Below, one piece after another: positions 44,300-56,700 of a DNA stretch of 64,000 bases (the first letter of the stretch is position 1; the number at the start of each line of letters is the position of its first letter). Under the pieces are notes generated by a model. It saw only the letters and a program-made list of their open reading frames with translations. It had not been told where the DNA came from and did not search any database. Source of the stretch: Acanthopleura granulata (Eukaryota; Mollusca; Polyplacophora; Chitonida; Chitonidae); the NCBI GenBank assembly GCA_016165875.1, contig JABBOT010000014.1, positions 6,880,901 to 6,944,900 of the forward strand, written 5' to 3'. The translations under genes were made by a program, and so were the position numbers.

Positions 44300-46050
44300 C
44301 TTGGTATAAATCTTGAAGGTGGTAAAGGGACTTTACAGATATCCACATTTTTCTTGGTAGAAGACAAGTGGTGTTCAGAACAAGTGGTGTTTAAGACAAG
44401 TGGTGTTCAAGACAAATGGTGTCACGCGGTCGAGTGTCGTCGGCTCGAGCGAACACGGAGAGGGTCGAAAGCACAAATATCCTGTGCAAATCCGGGACTG
44501 AGCCTCCATTTAACCCGACTGTCTTATAGCCATTGAAAAACGAGGACCAGTCTTAACTCTCCGTCTAGGAAACGCATTCTTCCTTTAAAGACTTAACCGA
44601 AACCAAACATTCGTGTATTAGTTACCATTATTATCCATCTCAGTAATTTGATTGTCCATAACAACAAATCAAGTAGGCCTACGTATGTGTAAAAGGGACC
44701 AAAAATCAATGCAGCAAATTGACATGATGCTACCAATTTAAAACGGCCGACCTTGTGTGCCATCGATAACTTCATGATTCATACTTTTCCCAATGCTCCA
44801 ACGATCTGGAACCGTTGAATTGTTAGTACCAGTATACAATTCAGGCATGTAATACAGATGGGGCAATATGACCCAATAGACAGTTAAGGCACATAACACA
44901 AATGGGACAATATGACCCAGCCGAGAATACACAATGTGTTTGCATGCCCATGATAGCGTTGGGCTGATATGAAAACCAGACAAATGATAATATTTAAGGT
45001 ACAGAACACTTACTGGACATAGATCAACCCTAGAGTTATATACAGTAAATTGTGAAAACAGCATCCTTCTCGCTGGGGGTTAATTATGCACAAATCCATT
45101 GTTTAGGATTGTGATATAAACTGCATATGTACAGGCACGTATAGGCTATACAGTATAATAATTGGACGTCTTTGACAAGCAGTCAACGGGTACATACGTA
45201 CTGAATTTCAGCATCTAAATATAACTGTAATATAGACCTGCTTAATATTTATGTTAAATCAATCAATCAATCAAGCATAAATAAATCCCTGTTAACTTAA
45301 TTATGGTGGTTAACTTATTAACAAAGATGATGGCTCCGTGTGGACATGTGTTTGTATACTGGGACTGTGTTTTTATGACTAGTTTCTTAGTATCTAGTCC
45401 AAAATGAAGTTCCGGATTTCAACCAGTCTACGCAATTCATGAACAATCTCAAGTGGAAACGGTGATAGCAAGTGATATGTAGAATTTTTCCGCCACCTTA
45501 CATATCAACTGTATAAAATCGCCCCACCCAGGACAACCACACAATCAAGGTATGTGGCCATCATAGGTCTAAAGGTGCCTAACCGGAATGGCCCTGTGCT
45601 GATCCTAATGCTATAAGTGATCACATGGAACTGTGTCCCGGGTTTGAATTATACAGATTCTGTGAAAATGCTGATAGCATCTCGGTAACAAATAAACTGA
45701 ACTTGTTTAACTTCTAAATGTGTGATACCCATTTGGACATCATTGTTATATCTGAAAACTTGGTTGCGTTCTGACATGAAATAGGTGTATACTGAACTCG
45801 GAGCCTCTGTTATATTCCAATCATTGCATGTATATATATGTACAGACGGGCTAGGGATACAACACTGTAAAGTCTTAAAAACAAATATGGGGAAGAAGTT
45901 TTGATAGCTATAAACCCTCGTCTCCCATTCTAAAGCCAAACGAGACACTGAATTAGAAATTGTGTGGTATCATATAACATTCAGTTCATACATGTAATGT
46001 ATTTATTGGCTGGGTATTTGTTCCACCATGTTCAGTTAGAAGTACATGTG
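44300..46050. other. No gene seen
   Basis: Apart from short direct repeats of acaagtggtgtt (about 44365-44420) and a doubled atatgaccca segment (44865-44920), nothing recognisable on either strand. Confidence 0.5.
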
Positions 46051-46282
46051 CGCACGGAATAAGGTTGAATCTTCCCTCGTAAAAGTCTACAGTGTGGTCA
46101 ATCTTATATATGTGGTGACTTTAATCGCCCGGACATATGGACGTGGACTTGGGAGAACATTTGTCCAAGAACACTTGGACATTTGGACGAGTTTGACCGC
46201 AGCAAAACAAAGAACAATACGTGAGACAAACACATTTCAGGCCTTATTTAATACACGATTGGCTACATGTGACATAACAATA

Positions 46283-46338
46283 CTTTTTTTTATTGTTGTT
46301 TATTGTTGGCTGACCTTCCCACGTACGGCCGGAGAGGA
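46283..46338 (-). mobile_element. 56-bp SINE-body micro-insertion with target-site duplication
   Basis: Minus strand reads ctctccggccgtacgtggga (SINE body), ending in an A-rich tail (aacaacaataaaaaaaag). It is bounded by a perfect 12-bp duplication gacataacaata (46271-46282, 46339-46350). Neither the tRNA head nor the usual tail is present. Confidence 0.8.
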
Positions 46339-46915
46339 GACATAACAATAACCCAGATGTTATCACCTCAAGGCACGAAGTCTTACTGTGTACTATTAAA
46401 CAGAGACCAAGAAATTCCGTCACATTGCCTACAATGTCCGCAAGGCCGATTTCAGGCACATAAGCCCGTCTTGGTGATGGGCGTCTGTTGTAGACGAGGA
46501 AGACGTGGATGACGGTTTCAACAATTTCTATGACATTATTGGCTCTGTTATAACAAATGCGTACAACTGCAAACTAATGGATCCAGAAAACACCCGGTTT
46601 GGTTTAATAATGATCCTTATGGCTTCCACGAAAAAAAAAGAGCGTGCACACGGAATGCTCAAGTCTATAAACAGCCCTTCCGTCTACAAAACTTTTCAAA
46701 GCTTCAGAATAATTACTTAAAGACTCGAAAGAACAAAAATACGTAGAATATGTTGTCGATTGCACACTCGGTGGCTTCCAGTACCAAAGATTTTTGACAT
46801 TTGTAAGATCCTGTTCCAAAACAGGGATAATCCCATCGCGTGTGCGTTTAGATATCGAAATGACTGACAACAATAATCAAAACACAGAACTGTTCGATTT
46901 TTGCTTCAAATCTGC

Positions 46916-47163
46916 GTAGCAGAGAAATTTAGCGCGCTAGCTCAACGTAATAACCCAGGTGCCTATCACCAATGCGATCGCTGTCAGTTCAAGCCCAGCT
47001 CACGCTGGCTTCCTCTTCCGGCACCGTCTGCCAGAAACCTGCGGATGGTCGTGGGTTTCCCCTGGGCTTTGCCCGGTTTCCTTCAACCATAATGCTGGCC
47101 GAAGTCATATGAGTGAGCCATACTTTAACACGGCGTAAAACACCAATCAAATAAACAAGTAAA
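46916..47163 (+). mobile_element. tRNA-derived SINE inside the dead retrotransposon
   Basis: Head gtagcagagaaatttagcgc, body with a short deletion (cttccggcaccgtctgccag), tail caaataaacaagtaaa. Flanked by tcaaatctgc (46906-46915) and tcaaatgtgc (47164-47173), a 10-bp duplication with one mismatch. Confidence 0.88.
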
Positions 47164-47875
47164 TCAAATGTGCCTTTAATGCAGGTAATTCCACTTCTTT
47201 GCCAGTTCATAAGGATTTGCAAGGGCCTGCACTTAACAGTATTTATGTCGAATCGAAGAACATTGAGTCATTGAAACAAGAACTGTACCGAGCCTGTGGC
47301 TCGGATATATATCTGGTTTTTGAAATGTGCTGAACAATGGAGAATCTCTCCCGCCTAATGTAACTCGGGTCAAAGCTGGATAGTCTATTGTTCATTCCTG
47401 CATTTACGAAGGCTTTTCTATGGGCAAACTGATAATGCAGCAGAATGGCCATGTCGGCTTACCATAGAACTGAATCGGCATTGCGCGGGAAAAGGCATCC
47501 CATTCTGCGTCCCAATAAGTTTAATTGTTGCTCAGTATGCCTTTATCTCTGGATATTTTGCCAAAAGCATTCAAATGGAAAAATGCTGTACAGATTTTGA
47601 AAAATGGAAACAGAAATGATGTAAAACAAAAAGAAAAAAATATCGTCCCGTTTCACTTGTACGATTAGTTAACAAGTTCCTAGAAAAAGTAGTTTTATAA
47701 GACATTGTTTGGATGTGTGAAAAATTCACTTTGAGCAAATGGATTTGTACGAAGTCCAAGTATTGAATCTAATTTAGTAACATTCGAATATGTATATATG
47801 GATGAAATATCTAAAGCTCTAGGCAATGGTCACCAAACTGACGCAGTATAGTTAGAAATCTGCAGGGCATTTGAT

Positions 47876-48125
47876 GTGATTGGTGTTTCACGCCGTACTC
47901 AAGAATATTTCACTTATACGACGGCGGCCAGCATTATGGTGGGAGGAAACCAGATAGAGCCAGCGTGAAACCCACGACCACCCGCAGGTTGCTGACAGAC
48001 CTCCCCACGAAAGGCCGGAGAGGAAGTCAGCAAGAACTAGACTTGAACTCACAACGATTGCATTGGTGGGAGGCTTCTGTGTCATTACGCTGCGCTAGCG
48101 CGCTAAACAGCTGAGCCACGGAGCT
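47876..48125 (-). mobile_element. tRNA-derived SINE inside the RT region
   Basis: Reversed tail gattggtgtttcacgccgta, body, B-box region and head end gctgagccacggag. It separates the RT motif RAFDV from TVPPNLL, normally contiguous as AFDTVPHxLL. Confidence 0.9.
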
Positions 48126-48567
48126 TCCTCCCTCCTTTCCGGGACATTCCACACGGTACCACCCAATTTGTTAGTATATAAACTAATCCATTATGACTTC
48201 AAAGGTTCTTGCCCTAGTTGGAAAAGTCAAATCTCCGCCGTTGTCATCAACGTGTTTTTGCAAATAGAAACACTTTCAGTCGGACTTGTGTTACATCTGG
48301 TGTACCTCAAGGGTCCATATCTGGGCCATTGCCTTTTTCCCTATATATGTAACCCATCCACTGAAATGTATTATTTCTTCCACACTTTCAACGTAGGCCG
48401 ACGATACCGGGTTTTTTAAGCAAACTGACTCTGACCAGCATAGCTCAGAGCTTCAAAATGACATGCAAAAGAATTTCAAAATGTTGTCAAATTTGGCAGA
48501 CTGTCGCTTAATGTCAAACAGTGTTTCGTGATCTCATTAGCCAATAAGCGCAAACAAATTATATTTA

Positions 48568-48835
48568 TTTATTTATACTGGATAGGTGTTTTACGCCTTA
48601 CTCAAGAAAATTTCACTTATACGACGGCGATCAGCATTATATATGGTAGGAGGAAATCGGGCAGAGCCCGGGGGAAACCCACGACCATCCGTAGGTTGCT
48701 GGCGGACGTTTCCACACACGGCCGGAGAGGAAGCCAGCATGAGCTGAACTTGAACTCACAGCGACCGTATTGATGAGAAGCACGGAGTCATAACGACTCG
48801 CTGGCGCGCTAACTCCCTCGGCCACGGAGGCCCCA
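48568..48835 (-). mobile_element. tRNA-derived SINE inside the RT 3' region
   Basis: Tail tttatactggataggtgttt, body, head end cggccacggaggcccc. Flanked by acaaattatattta (48554-48567) and acaaattacattta (48836-48849), a 14-bp duplication with one mismatch. Retrotransposon sequence resumes after it. Confidence 0.92.
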
Positions 48836-49819
48836 ACAAATTACATTTACCATGACTACTTTCAAGCTTGAGAGTTTCTGATGTAAAAAAATCCTGTGTT
48901 TCTCATAACTTAAAAGTCATGTAGGTGTCAAGTAAATGCAAAATATGAGCAAAATTCTGGTGCTATTTTTTCTTAAACGGACGGGTAACGCTTTTATTGG
49001 TAGGCCTATCAAGGGGTGAGAAACACCATATTTTCCGTGTACGAAGTATATTTTACAGATTGTGCGTGCCGTGGGATTGTATAACAGGAATTGTGAGCTC
49101 TCAACAAGTGATGTTCAACTCGTGTGCTAGTAACACGTGATCGTTGTACATTGCCTCGGGACCGTTGTACATCATGGTCATCAATGGAAACTAAGAATCA
49201 CTCCTTGAGGTATAACATTAGAACTTACGTCCCTTGTCCCTAACAAAAATACATATTTACGTAGCAAGACAGAAAACGTTCAAAAAATAGATTCTGTATT
49301 TTATATCAAATGTTTTCTATGCCTACGTGTCAGACAGGTACAAAGAACTGTGCAAACATCTTCACATGCAACCGCTGTATAGGCGCACTCGGCGGAAAGT
49401 GTCTGTGTGCTACTTTTTTCACATATGGGTCTATTCGGCAGCAAGTGTCTGGTCTTTAACATATAGGCCTATTCATCGGTGGTTAGGCTCATAAACCATC
49501 TGCCTTTGGCTACATATGTGACAAACTACCTCCGGACTTCAGTCGACGTGGTCGAAATGTGGATTCGCACGCGTGCGAACTCAATCATTGCCGGCATAAC
49601 CCAAGCGGGTGACATTCCAGGCAAACCAGAGCTTAAATTCGTTGGCGCATTTGAGGCATACTCGATGGTTTTCCATCTAAACACCAGGAGGGGCTATATA
49701 TATACATGCTTGTATAAATAATATCATCGCTACTTAAATTAATTGTCATTGCACGGTCAAACAAATGAACACATTTTGATTATTGCAAGGCAATTAAATA
49801 GCTCGAGTTCCTTAAATCT

Positions 49820-50075
49820 ATCATATTTATTTATAATTTTTTTTATTTCATTGGTGGTTTTACACCGTACTCAAGGAAGCGTCACTTATACGACGGCAGG
49901 AAACCGAGCAAGGCCCGGGGTAAACCCACAACCATCCGCAGGTTGCTAGAGGACGATCGGAGAGAAAGCCAGTGTGAGCTTGACTTGAACTCACATCGAT
50001 CGCGTGGGAGAGAGGCAGCTTGGTCATTACCGCTGCACTAGCGCGTTAAGCCTCTTGGCCACGGAGGCGCCCTAA
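49820..50075 (-). mobile_element. tRNA-derived SINE, diverged
   Basis: Reversed tail tttcattggtggttttacac; body with deletions (gcaggaaaccgagcaaggcc); head end cttggccacggaggcgccc. Flanks taaatctatca and taaatctgtcc may be an eroded duplication. Confidence 0.85.
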
Positions 50076-50639
50076 ATCTGTCCTAATTTTTCTAATTATT
50101 GAGACAGCTGATCTGCCCCTTTTAGCCAACATACATGTAATTGTAACAGGAATACACGGTTTCTTTTTCTTACATGGTTAGTCCAGCTAATGAACAACAT
50201 ATCTGTATCTTTAGTTTGCTGAAAAAAATGGGAGAGAAAGATATTTTCTTTTCTTTTTTTCTTTTTGGTTTCCAGGACTGTATTGACACCTGTTCCAAAA
50301 ATTAGTAGAATTAGGGTAATTGTACAGCCATTGTAATATCGGGTTGACTTAAGACAGCAAGCATATTTCTAATGATCAACAATACGTAGGCCTATACTCT
50401 ATACCTGTATTTATGTGTGTATAGAAAACAACGGGCCAACACAGGCATGTATGTACAGACCTCATTTATACCGTTCGCATTTGTCGCTGAATATTTTATT
50501 TTTCCTAAACCCTCGGTTACTGGTTATTGGTTTGCAGGCCAGTCTCAGGGCGCCCAGGCTGCTCGTATCATTTAGTCACCGCACGCAACCGTCGACAATA
50601 CAGATCATATAAAAGGGACCATCTCACGTTATAGCGCTG

Positions 50640-50841
50640 GTATATATTGATTTCACAAGAGCTCATCTGGAGAATGTCTGGAGATGCGAGGAGTTCCTCA
50701 AAAAGCCGCTAGGGGGCGGGCATGAAGCACGTGCTCTGTTGTGGCGCTACACGAAAGATGAATCGGCTTTCGGCAGTCGGGGAAACGGAGTTCGCATGCA
50801 GACGTGTTGAGCGGGGAAATTTGACGTTTTTAGCAAAGCAG
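50640..50841 (+). promoter_or_regulatory. CpG-rich putative promoter and first non-coding exon
   Basis: Abrupt rise in GC and CpG after AT-rich DNA. Contains ccgctagggggcgg (about 50705-50718), a close match to the CTCF core. The segment ends tagcaaagcag|gtgaga, a good splice donor (50842). No TATA box. Fits the start of a plus-strand gene running out of the window. Confidence 0.4.
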
Positions 50842-51390
50842 GTGAGAAAAACTGACGTGCTAAAGTAATTGCTCGTGTGCCTGACCCAAGGGGTAGCTTA
50901 GTTTACGGTTAGTTTCTACAGGGAACGAGTTACCGCTCTCAGATCTGGCGAAATCGGTGTACGTGTACTGTAGAGGTCTGTCATCGGTCTTCTGCCTGTC
51001 AAACTCGTTGCTAGGCCTATAATGCGTGTGTACAGCTATGGATTTTCGGCCTCCAACACAAACTATGTATTGATATTTCTTTTGTTCTGTTTCTTTTCTT
51101 CTCCTGTCTTCAACAAAGTGTAAAATCTGACTGGCTGGCTGGCGGCTAGCAGAGCGAACAGGGAACAACCAAATGTGCCTCAAGACGGCCCTACCCCTGG
51201 ACTATGCAACTTGACAGTTTTTGCCTTCTGGACTCGGGAGTTGAGAAAACCTTGTCATCCACATTTTAACTGCAGCCATATAGATACGATGCTAAACACT
51301 TGGCAGTGATAGAAGGCGACCTGCTTTCTCTTACTCTACTACCACTGTAGGAAATTTCATGGAACGCTTCCCTACTCGAAGCTGAATTGA

Positions 51391-51513
51391 GCCCAACAAA
51401 TTGGAAGGCAACTCTTTGGGGATCCGTTGAGCAAACCTAACAAGTTCCAATCAGTCAAGCCAGCAACAGAGAAGTATGGCCACGCGACCGGGAGGATGTC
51501 TCTTCCAGTTAGG
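51391..51513 (+). CDS. Possible first coding exon of a second gene (fragment)
   Basis: Following an in-frame TGA at 51388-51390, the frame is open to a strong donor gtgagt at 51514. The first ATG in it is 51496, giving MSLPVR with phase 0 at the exon end. The upstream part (SKPNKFQSVKPATEKYGHAT in the same frame) may be 5' UTR or coding if another exon supplies the start. No family recognised. After the donor the DNA returns to the TACATGTA-rich style of an intron. Confidence 0.35.
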
Positions 51514-52031
51514 GTGAGTTGCCTAAAAATTCTCTCCAACGCGTCAATTTTCTTTGAGATCTTCCTCGTGTGTGTGGTGGTAAAATATATACATTATAGA
51601 TATGCTGTTCTTACCATTGCAGAGCAGTTTAGAAAGGCCTGTTGCTTGTTAATGTATTTTTGGAATAGAGATGATAGCTGCAGGTTTTACATTGACACTG
51701 ACATTACATCATTTAGACAGTGTGTTAAATTTGTTTGTGTAGAAACCCTTTACTCCTGGATATGGATAATATTTTAGTTTCTCAGAACGATTTGGTTGAG
51801 ATGGAAATTAGTCCTGTGTATACCATGATGGTAGATATATGTGTACATGTATGTAGTTGTTGAAGGTTTTATGGTGTACTGTAATGTGGAATGTGAAATG
51901 ATTTTCATGAAACTGCCTGGAGCTCATATGCATTTTCTCCTGTGACATGTGTTAGATATAAGAACTTAATTATTGCACATTGATTTCCAAGCCCTCAGTG
52001 CTCATCATTATGTACATACGGTCTTGGGTTT

Positions 52032-52339
52032 TAGGCCATGGTTAAAAAATCTTTGGTGAGAGTAACCTGTCCCTATCAGAAAAGATGGGGTGAGTGTGTT
52101 TTTTTCTTTTTTTTTCTTTTTTTTTGGGGTTTTTTTTTTTTTTTTTTGCCTGGTTGAGTATTTTGAAAAACTAACATTTCAGTGGAAAACAAAACAAAAC
52201 ATTTTCCTCAACAGCCCTGTGAAAGGAACTTTAGAGTACAGTAAACCCCTTTTCAGAGGAGGTGAGGGAGGCAGGGGGTGTGTTGGGCATGTGGTCAGTT
52301 GGGTATCTGCTGCAAAATATATTTTGAATGATGGCCTTA
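52032..52339 (-). mobile_element. MITE family A copy, inverted
   Basis: Ends ttaggccatggttaaaaaat and gaatgatggcctta are inverse of each other. The interior carries the family's poly(T) block (about 52096-52148) and ccccttttcagaggagg region in the opposite orientation. Confidence 0.6.
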
Positions 52340-52899
52340 CCATGTACACATGCGTATGTACAAGTCCAGGATACTAGTATTAAACTTGTACACACATACC
52401 TATATGTATGGCTCAACCATTATCATGTATGTATAGGTTATTAGGAAATGATGAATCAAAAATGGAAATATAGTGAATTGTGTGGCTGCTGTTTAACCCT
52501 GGAAGGTTCAGTAGGGAATTTTTTTTCTTGCTAATATATAAAAGATAGAAATTAACTTTGCAAGAAAAGTTAAATATGAAAAAAGATAGAAAGAAAAAAC
52601 AAAGTTTTCTTAAAACCCAAATAAAAACTTTGGAAACATTGCTTTTTTTACAGGGAGTCTTTTTGACCCTGTTGTTAGGTGTGATCTCCTTACTGTTGAG
52701 AAATACAAGTAGATAAAGATTATAATGCGATCATTAAGCTGTACGCATTGATCACTGGAAAGCAAATTTCTGACCAAATTACATTGTTGGCCTCTTTGTA
52801 CCACACACTAATTGAAGATAAATATTTTGTAGACTAGCGGCCCTGTTGATTTCATTTAGCAGGACATGTTCAGCATTTATTGTGAGTTATTCAACATTG

Positions 52900-53135
52900 A
52901 GGCCATCATTTAAAAAGATGCTTGTTTGGCATAATCTGATCAACCCGTCAGAGAAGGGCTGTAATTTTTTATTGGAATTCTTTTTTTATGTTATTTTTCT
53001 GTCAGCATTAATTTCTTTAAAATCTCTATTCTTTTCATTTGCCACAATAAAAAAAGAACAAGAATTTCCAACCGACTATTTTTTTTCTGATAATAGGGTT
53101 AGATGCATTCAACAAAGATTTTGTAAAGAAGGCCT
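52900..53135 (+). mobile_element. MITE family A copy
   Basis: Left aggccatcatttaaaaagat, right ttgtaaagaaggcct. The interior (aagggctgtaattttttatt, ttaatttctttaaaatctct) aligns with the 33351 copy. Confidence 0.6.
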
Positions 53136-53238
53136 GAGTAAGTCTTGCAATATTTATATTACCCAAGAGCCAGGAATCCTTACCTACTGTATGAAACAGA
53201 TCAACTGAATGAAATAGAAATACATGTATTATCTTGCT

Positions 53239-53373
53239 GTCTGCCAACAACTTGAAGATGATCGTGGGTTTATGCTGGACTCTGCCGGGTTTCCACCCAC
53301 CATAATGCTGGCCACCATTGTATAAGTGAAATATTCTTGAGTACGGCGTAAAACACCAGTCCAATAAATGAAT
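53239..53373 (+). mobile_element. SINE, 5'-truncated
   Basis: Body from ctgtctgccaacaacttgaa, through ccaccataatgctggccacc, to tail ttcttgagtacggcgtaaaa and ccaataaatgaatc. Confidence 0.88.
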
Positions 53374-53515
53374 CATTGTAAATGCGTATGAATATATGAT
53401 TAGTGCTTGTCATTGTTGATTAGCTACTGACTTCATGTGTTAATTCAATTCTAAGGGTCTTTATTATGTTTGGTTAATGCAATTGTCAGCCATACATTTT
53501 CATGTAACCAGTGTA

Positions 53516-53728
53516 CCTTAAAGGAACTAAAATTTCGTCCATGACAAAGTTGCTCATTTTTCATGATTCTAAGAGTTCGATAGACCTGAGAAAGATATTT
53601 ATGAGGTGTGTTTTTGAAAGTATGATGATATCCTAGGGGAAAAATGTCAGTTTTAGCATCCGTCATAATACTTTATGATATTAATTGGCTTCTGAAAGAT
53701 GCAATTTTCAGGTGAAAATTTAGGTTAT
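53516..53728. repeat. MITE family B copy
   Basis: Left taaaggaactaaaatttcgt, right ggtgaaaatttaggttatta. Interior ttgctcatttttcatgattc and gatgatatcctagggg are shared with the other copies. Confidence 0.55.
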
Positions 53729-53729
53729 T

Positions 53730-56700
53730 AAGGGTAACAACAAAGCAAACTAAATACCAGCCTTAGATTGGGTATTTTTTGGGATCATTGCCAGCCATCA
53801 GCTCAGCTGTTCTTGGTGGCCAGTAATCTAGGGACAGGACAAGGTTGTAGGACTGAAGTGGAATGAATTGATGCTGATCGGTTAATTGTGAAGATAACTT
53901 TTCCTGGATTAAATCTTCAAGCAATGGTCACGCTTGAATAAATATGTCACATGCCTGAAATTTAGTTCAACCTTGGCATAGCCTCAACTTATTTGTCTTT
54001 CACACCAGCCAATCAGAAACAGTTCTGTATCCTTTAAGGTGGTTGTACATTTACATAAAGATCAGTTGCTTCCCAACAACAACAACCACCACATGGTCAT
54101 AGTATATACATTGAGGTTGCTGTGCAGTTCGCTAGTTTCTTGCCGTATGTCGTTGGTTTACTCGAAGCACTCGGATTTTCTAGACCAGTAAAACCGACTC
54201 TCATCGTATGTATGTAGAAATGTTTTCGACTGTTTTATTGGATTAGAGAATCGGTCAAATCAATCTAAGGTAGAGTCTCAAAAACTTCAGCATGTATGTA
54301 GCTCAGGTGATGTATACATGTAAATGAGGGGGATGCTCCAACGTTGATTACAAGTAAATAACAGTATTCATGGTACTCTTTGTTGTGTATTAGAAGCCAT
54401 GTTAAAGTGGCATCTCAAAAGACACGTCATGTATTGACCTGTATAAGGGCAGTCATAATAAAGATGTTGTGTTTGCCCTAGAAATTCGCTCATGAAATTG
54501 CATTTCTCAGGTAAGACAAACGCGGGGAATGAAACTTGCATTTTTTCAGGAGGATATCATCCTGAAAGGGGAAAACCAACAATTTTTAACTGGGTTTCAG
54601 TTGTTTCTAAGTCCTTTTTCATAAACGTAAGGCCTGCACATACTTAAGTAAGTTTTCATATGAGTGATTAATTAACTAATTTATGAAACAGAAGGGGCGC
54701 ATGTGGTAAATGTGGGCAGTGTAACAACAGCTTAATAGTAATGTCAGCAGGGCTGTCTGGCGATGAGGCCGAGGTGTGCTAAAGCTATATTTGCCACATG
54801 TACGCGTATCCCTTATATCAAAAATATCAAAAGTTTTTTCTCAACACTGAAGTCCATCATACATGCATGGTTCATTGTTGTTTATAAAGTTGCAAATTAA
54901 ATTTACACATGCTCGCAAATACCTGTATGTACAGTGTGTACAGCCTATACAATGTACTGCTTTGATAGCTGACAGTTCGGCTGGCAGAAGACCTATAGGG
55001 TTTTGTTACACATAGGGCCTACTAGGAGCAAGCACAGGTGTTTCTACATAAATTGGGTTTAAATGTACGAACTCCTGTGTATATAGATATAGGCCTACCA
55101 GTAATTTTAATAAACGTTACATCAATGGCCTACGTGGGCAACTTGTCCGTGGGCGTGCTGAAGCAAATCACATGGTGTCCGACAGTCGTACCCGACCCGA
55201 CCCGACCCCGGGTAAAGTGTGCCCAAAGATGGTAAAGTCATACGAAGTAATAGTTTAAATCAACTGCAGTATTGTAGAAGTTACTTTTTTAAAATCCTGC
55301 TGAAGAAATTTTGAAGTACATGTACATGTCCTACAATTCCTCCGTCTAGGTTTCGGGTGAAGCAAAGCTGTATGGCCTCCCTCATATATACCATCACTTC
55401 TCAGTCTTCTGCTACATTTATTTACTACCCTTAATATGTTCACAAATTGTCACATTAAAAGACATTTTTTTTCGCTTCACTTTAGTAAAACCAACTCCAT
55501 AGAGTAAAACATTGTTGTGAAAGGATTTGTCATGCTCTTTTCTGCTTATAGCTGGTATATGTGATGATTCGTTTGTGGATGTACCTCATGAAAAATGAGG
55601 AGTAGTCGGGCGAGGTTGTCTTGAAAATGAAGGTTGCAATTAAACGGCGACATATTCAGCTTGGAGGGTCATTTCCCCCAGGCTCTGCTCAGTTTCCTCC
55701 GACCATAGTGTTGGCTGCCATCTTATTTAAGTGAAATGTTCTTGAGTACAGTGTGAAACACCAAAACCTGCAGGAAAAACGCGTGACCATTCGCAGGTTG
55801 CTGGTAGACCTTCCCACATGGGTTTGAACTCACAGCTGTTGTATTGGTGAGAGGCACGTGGGCAGCTGGGAATGTGCTGTACAAGTGTTGTAAACCCCTT
55901 GGCGATGGAGGCTCCCTGTATGTAGACATACAAGTATGTGCGTACATGTACATGTGACAGTCGAGGCAAACCCTATGTACTGCCTTCGAGGTAAAAGCCT
56001 AGACACTAATAGGATAGCGCCTTCCAGTGTCGGTAATGGCTTGACAAGCTGTCAGAGTCAATTTTATCAGCTCCAGGTAATAAAATCACACGTGAAATAT
56101 CACTTCTGCTGTATCCTAACCTTGTTGTCCACCTTGTCTCTTGCAGCAATCTTTCACAGTCATCTCACACTTGCGCTAATGGCGGTCGAGTCATGCACAG
56201 GACTTAGTGCACGTACTCAGTAACTAGCTCTCGTATCTTGAGATACAGGAGTAGGTCATGGTTGCATGGTTCACATGCTTGTCTTTCAGTCAATCAAAAA
56301 CACAAACTGTTGGTTCAGTCTCGATCTAGGTCTCGAATTTGGTGTCCTTTCTTCAAATTGCAAGTGAATAATTGAAAACCTGAATTTTAGACGAATTTTG
56401 TTTACATGAATTAAATGGAGTTTTTGGTACATTGGGGATAAAAAATACTGAGTTTTCTGATCTGGTCATATTGAGTTCTGAAAAGAGATTGGCTGGAAAC
56501 CTGGGGATGTTTTATGTGGTCTTGCAGGAAGGTCGTTGTATTGCTAATCTTACACCAATATGTTGAATGAGTATTGAACTTGCTGTGCAGGTGGTAAATG
56601 TCATTGAACACTGTTCTTTCATTCAGAACTTCTGGGGAGTCACTTGAGGCAATGGCAAACCACAAATAACAGGCTGCAAATGGCAGTGTTTGAATATAGC

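Larger units (their letters stand above)
46060..48990 (+). pseudogene. Dead non-LTR retrotransposon (endonuclease and reverse transcriptase), nested SINEs
   Basis: Protein traces appear in order but with many stops and frameshifts. Endonuclease: CGDFNRPDI near 46110-46140. Linker: PWFNNDP near 46590-46610 and SPSVYKTFQSFR near 46675-46705. RT: NGNRNDVK then YRPVSLVRLVNKFLEKV at 47605-47695, NGHQTDAV and RAFDV near 47825-47875, TVPPNLLVYKLIHYDF near 48150-48200, SGVPQGSISGPLPF near 48290-48340 and ADDT near 48395, ending with QVSDVK..-like sequence near 48860-48900. Four SINE-derived insertions interrupt it (46283-46338, 46916-47163, 47876-48125, 48568-48835). The APE-type endonuclease with this RT suggests a CR1/Jockey/L2-like element. 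No active copy. Confidence 0.85.

Noticed and set aside
46046..46345. 99-codon plus-strand frame as a gene
   Set aside because: It is the wrong frame over the decayed endonuclease domain of the dead LINE (CGDFNRPDI is in another frame).
55195..55215. cccga pentamer repeats as a regulatory array
   Set aside because: Only about four units; nothing else supports function.
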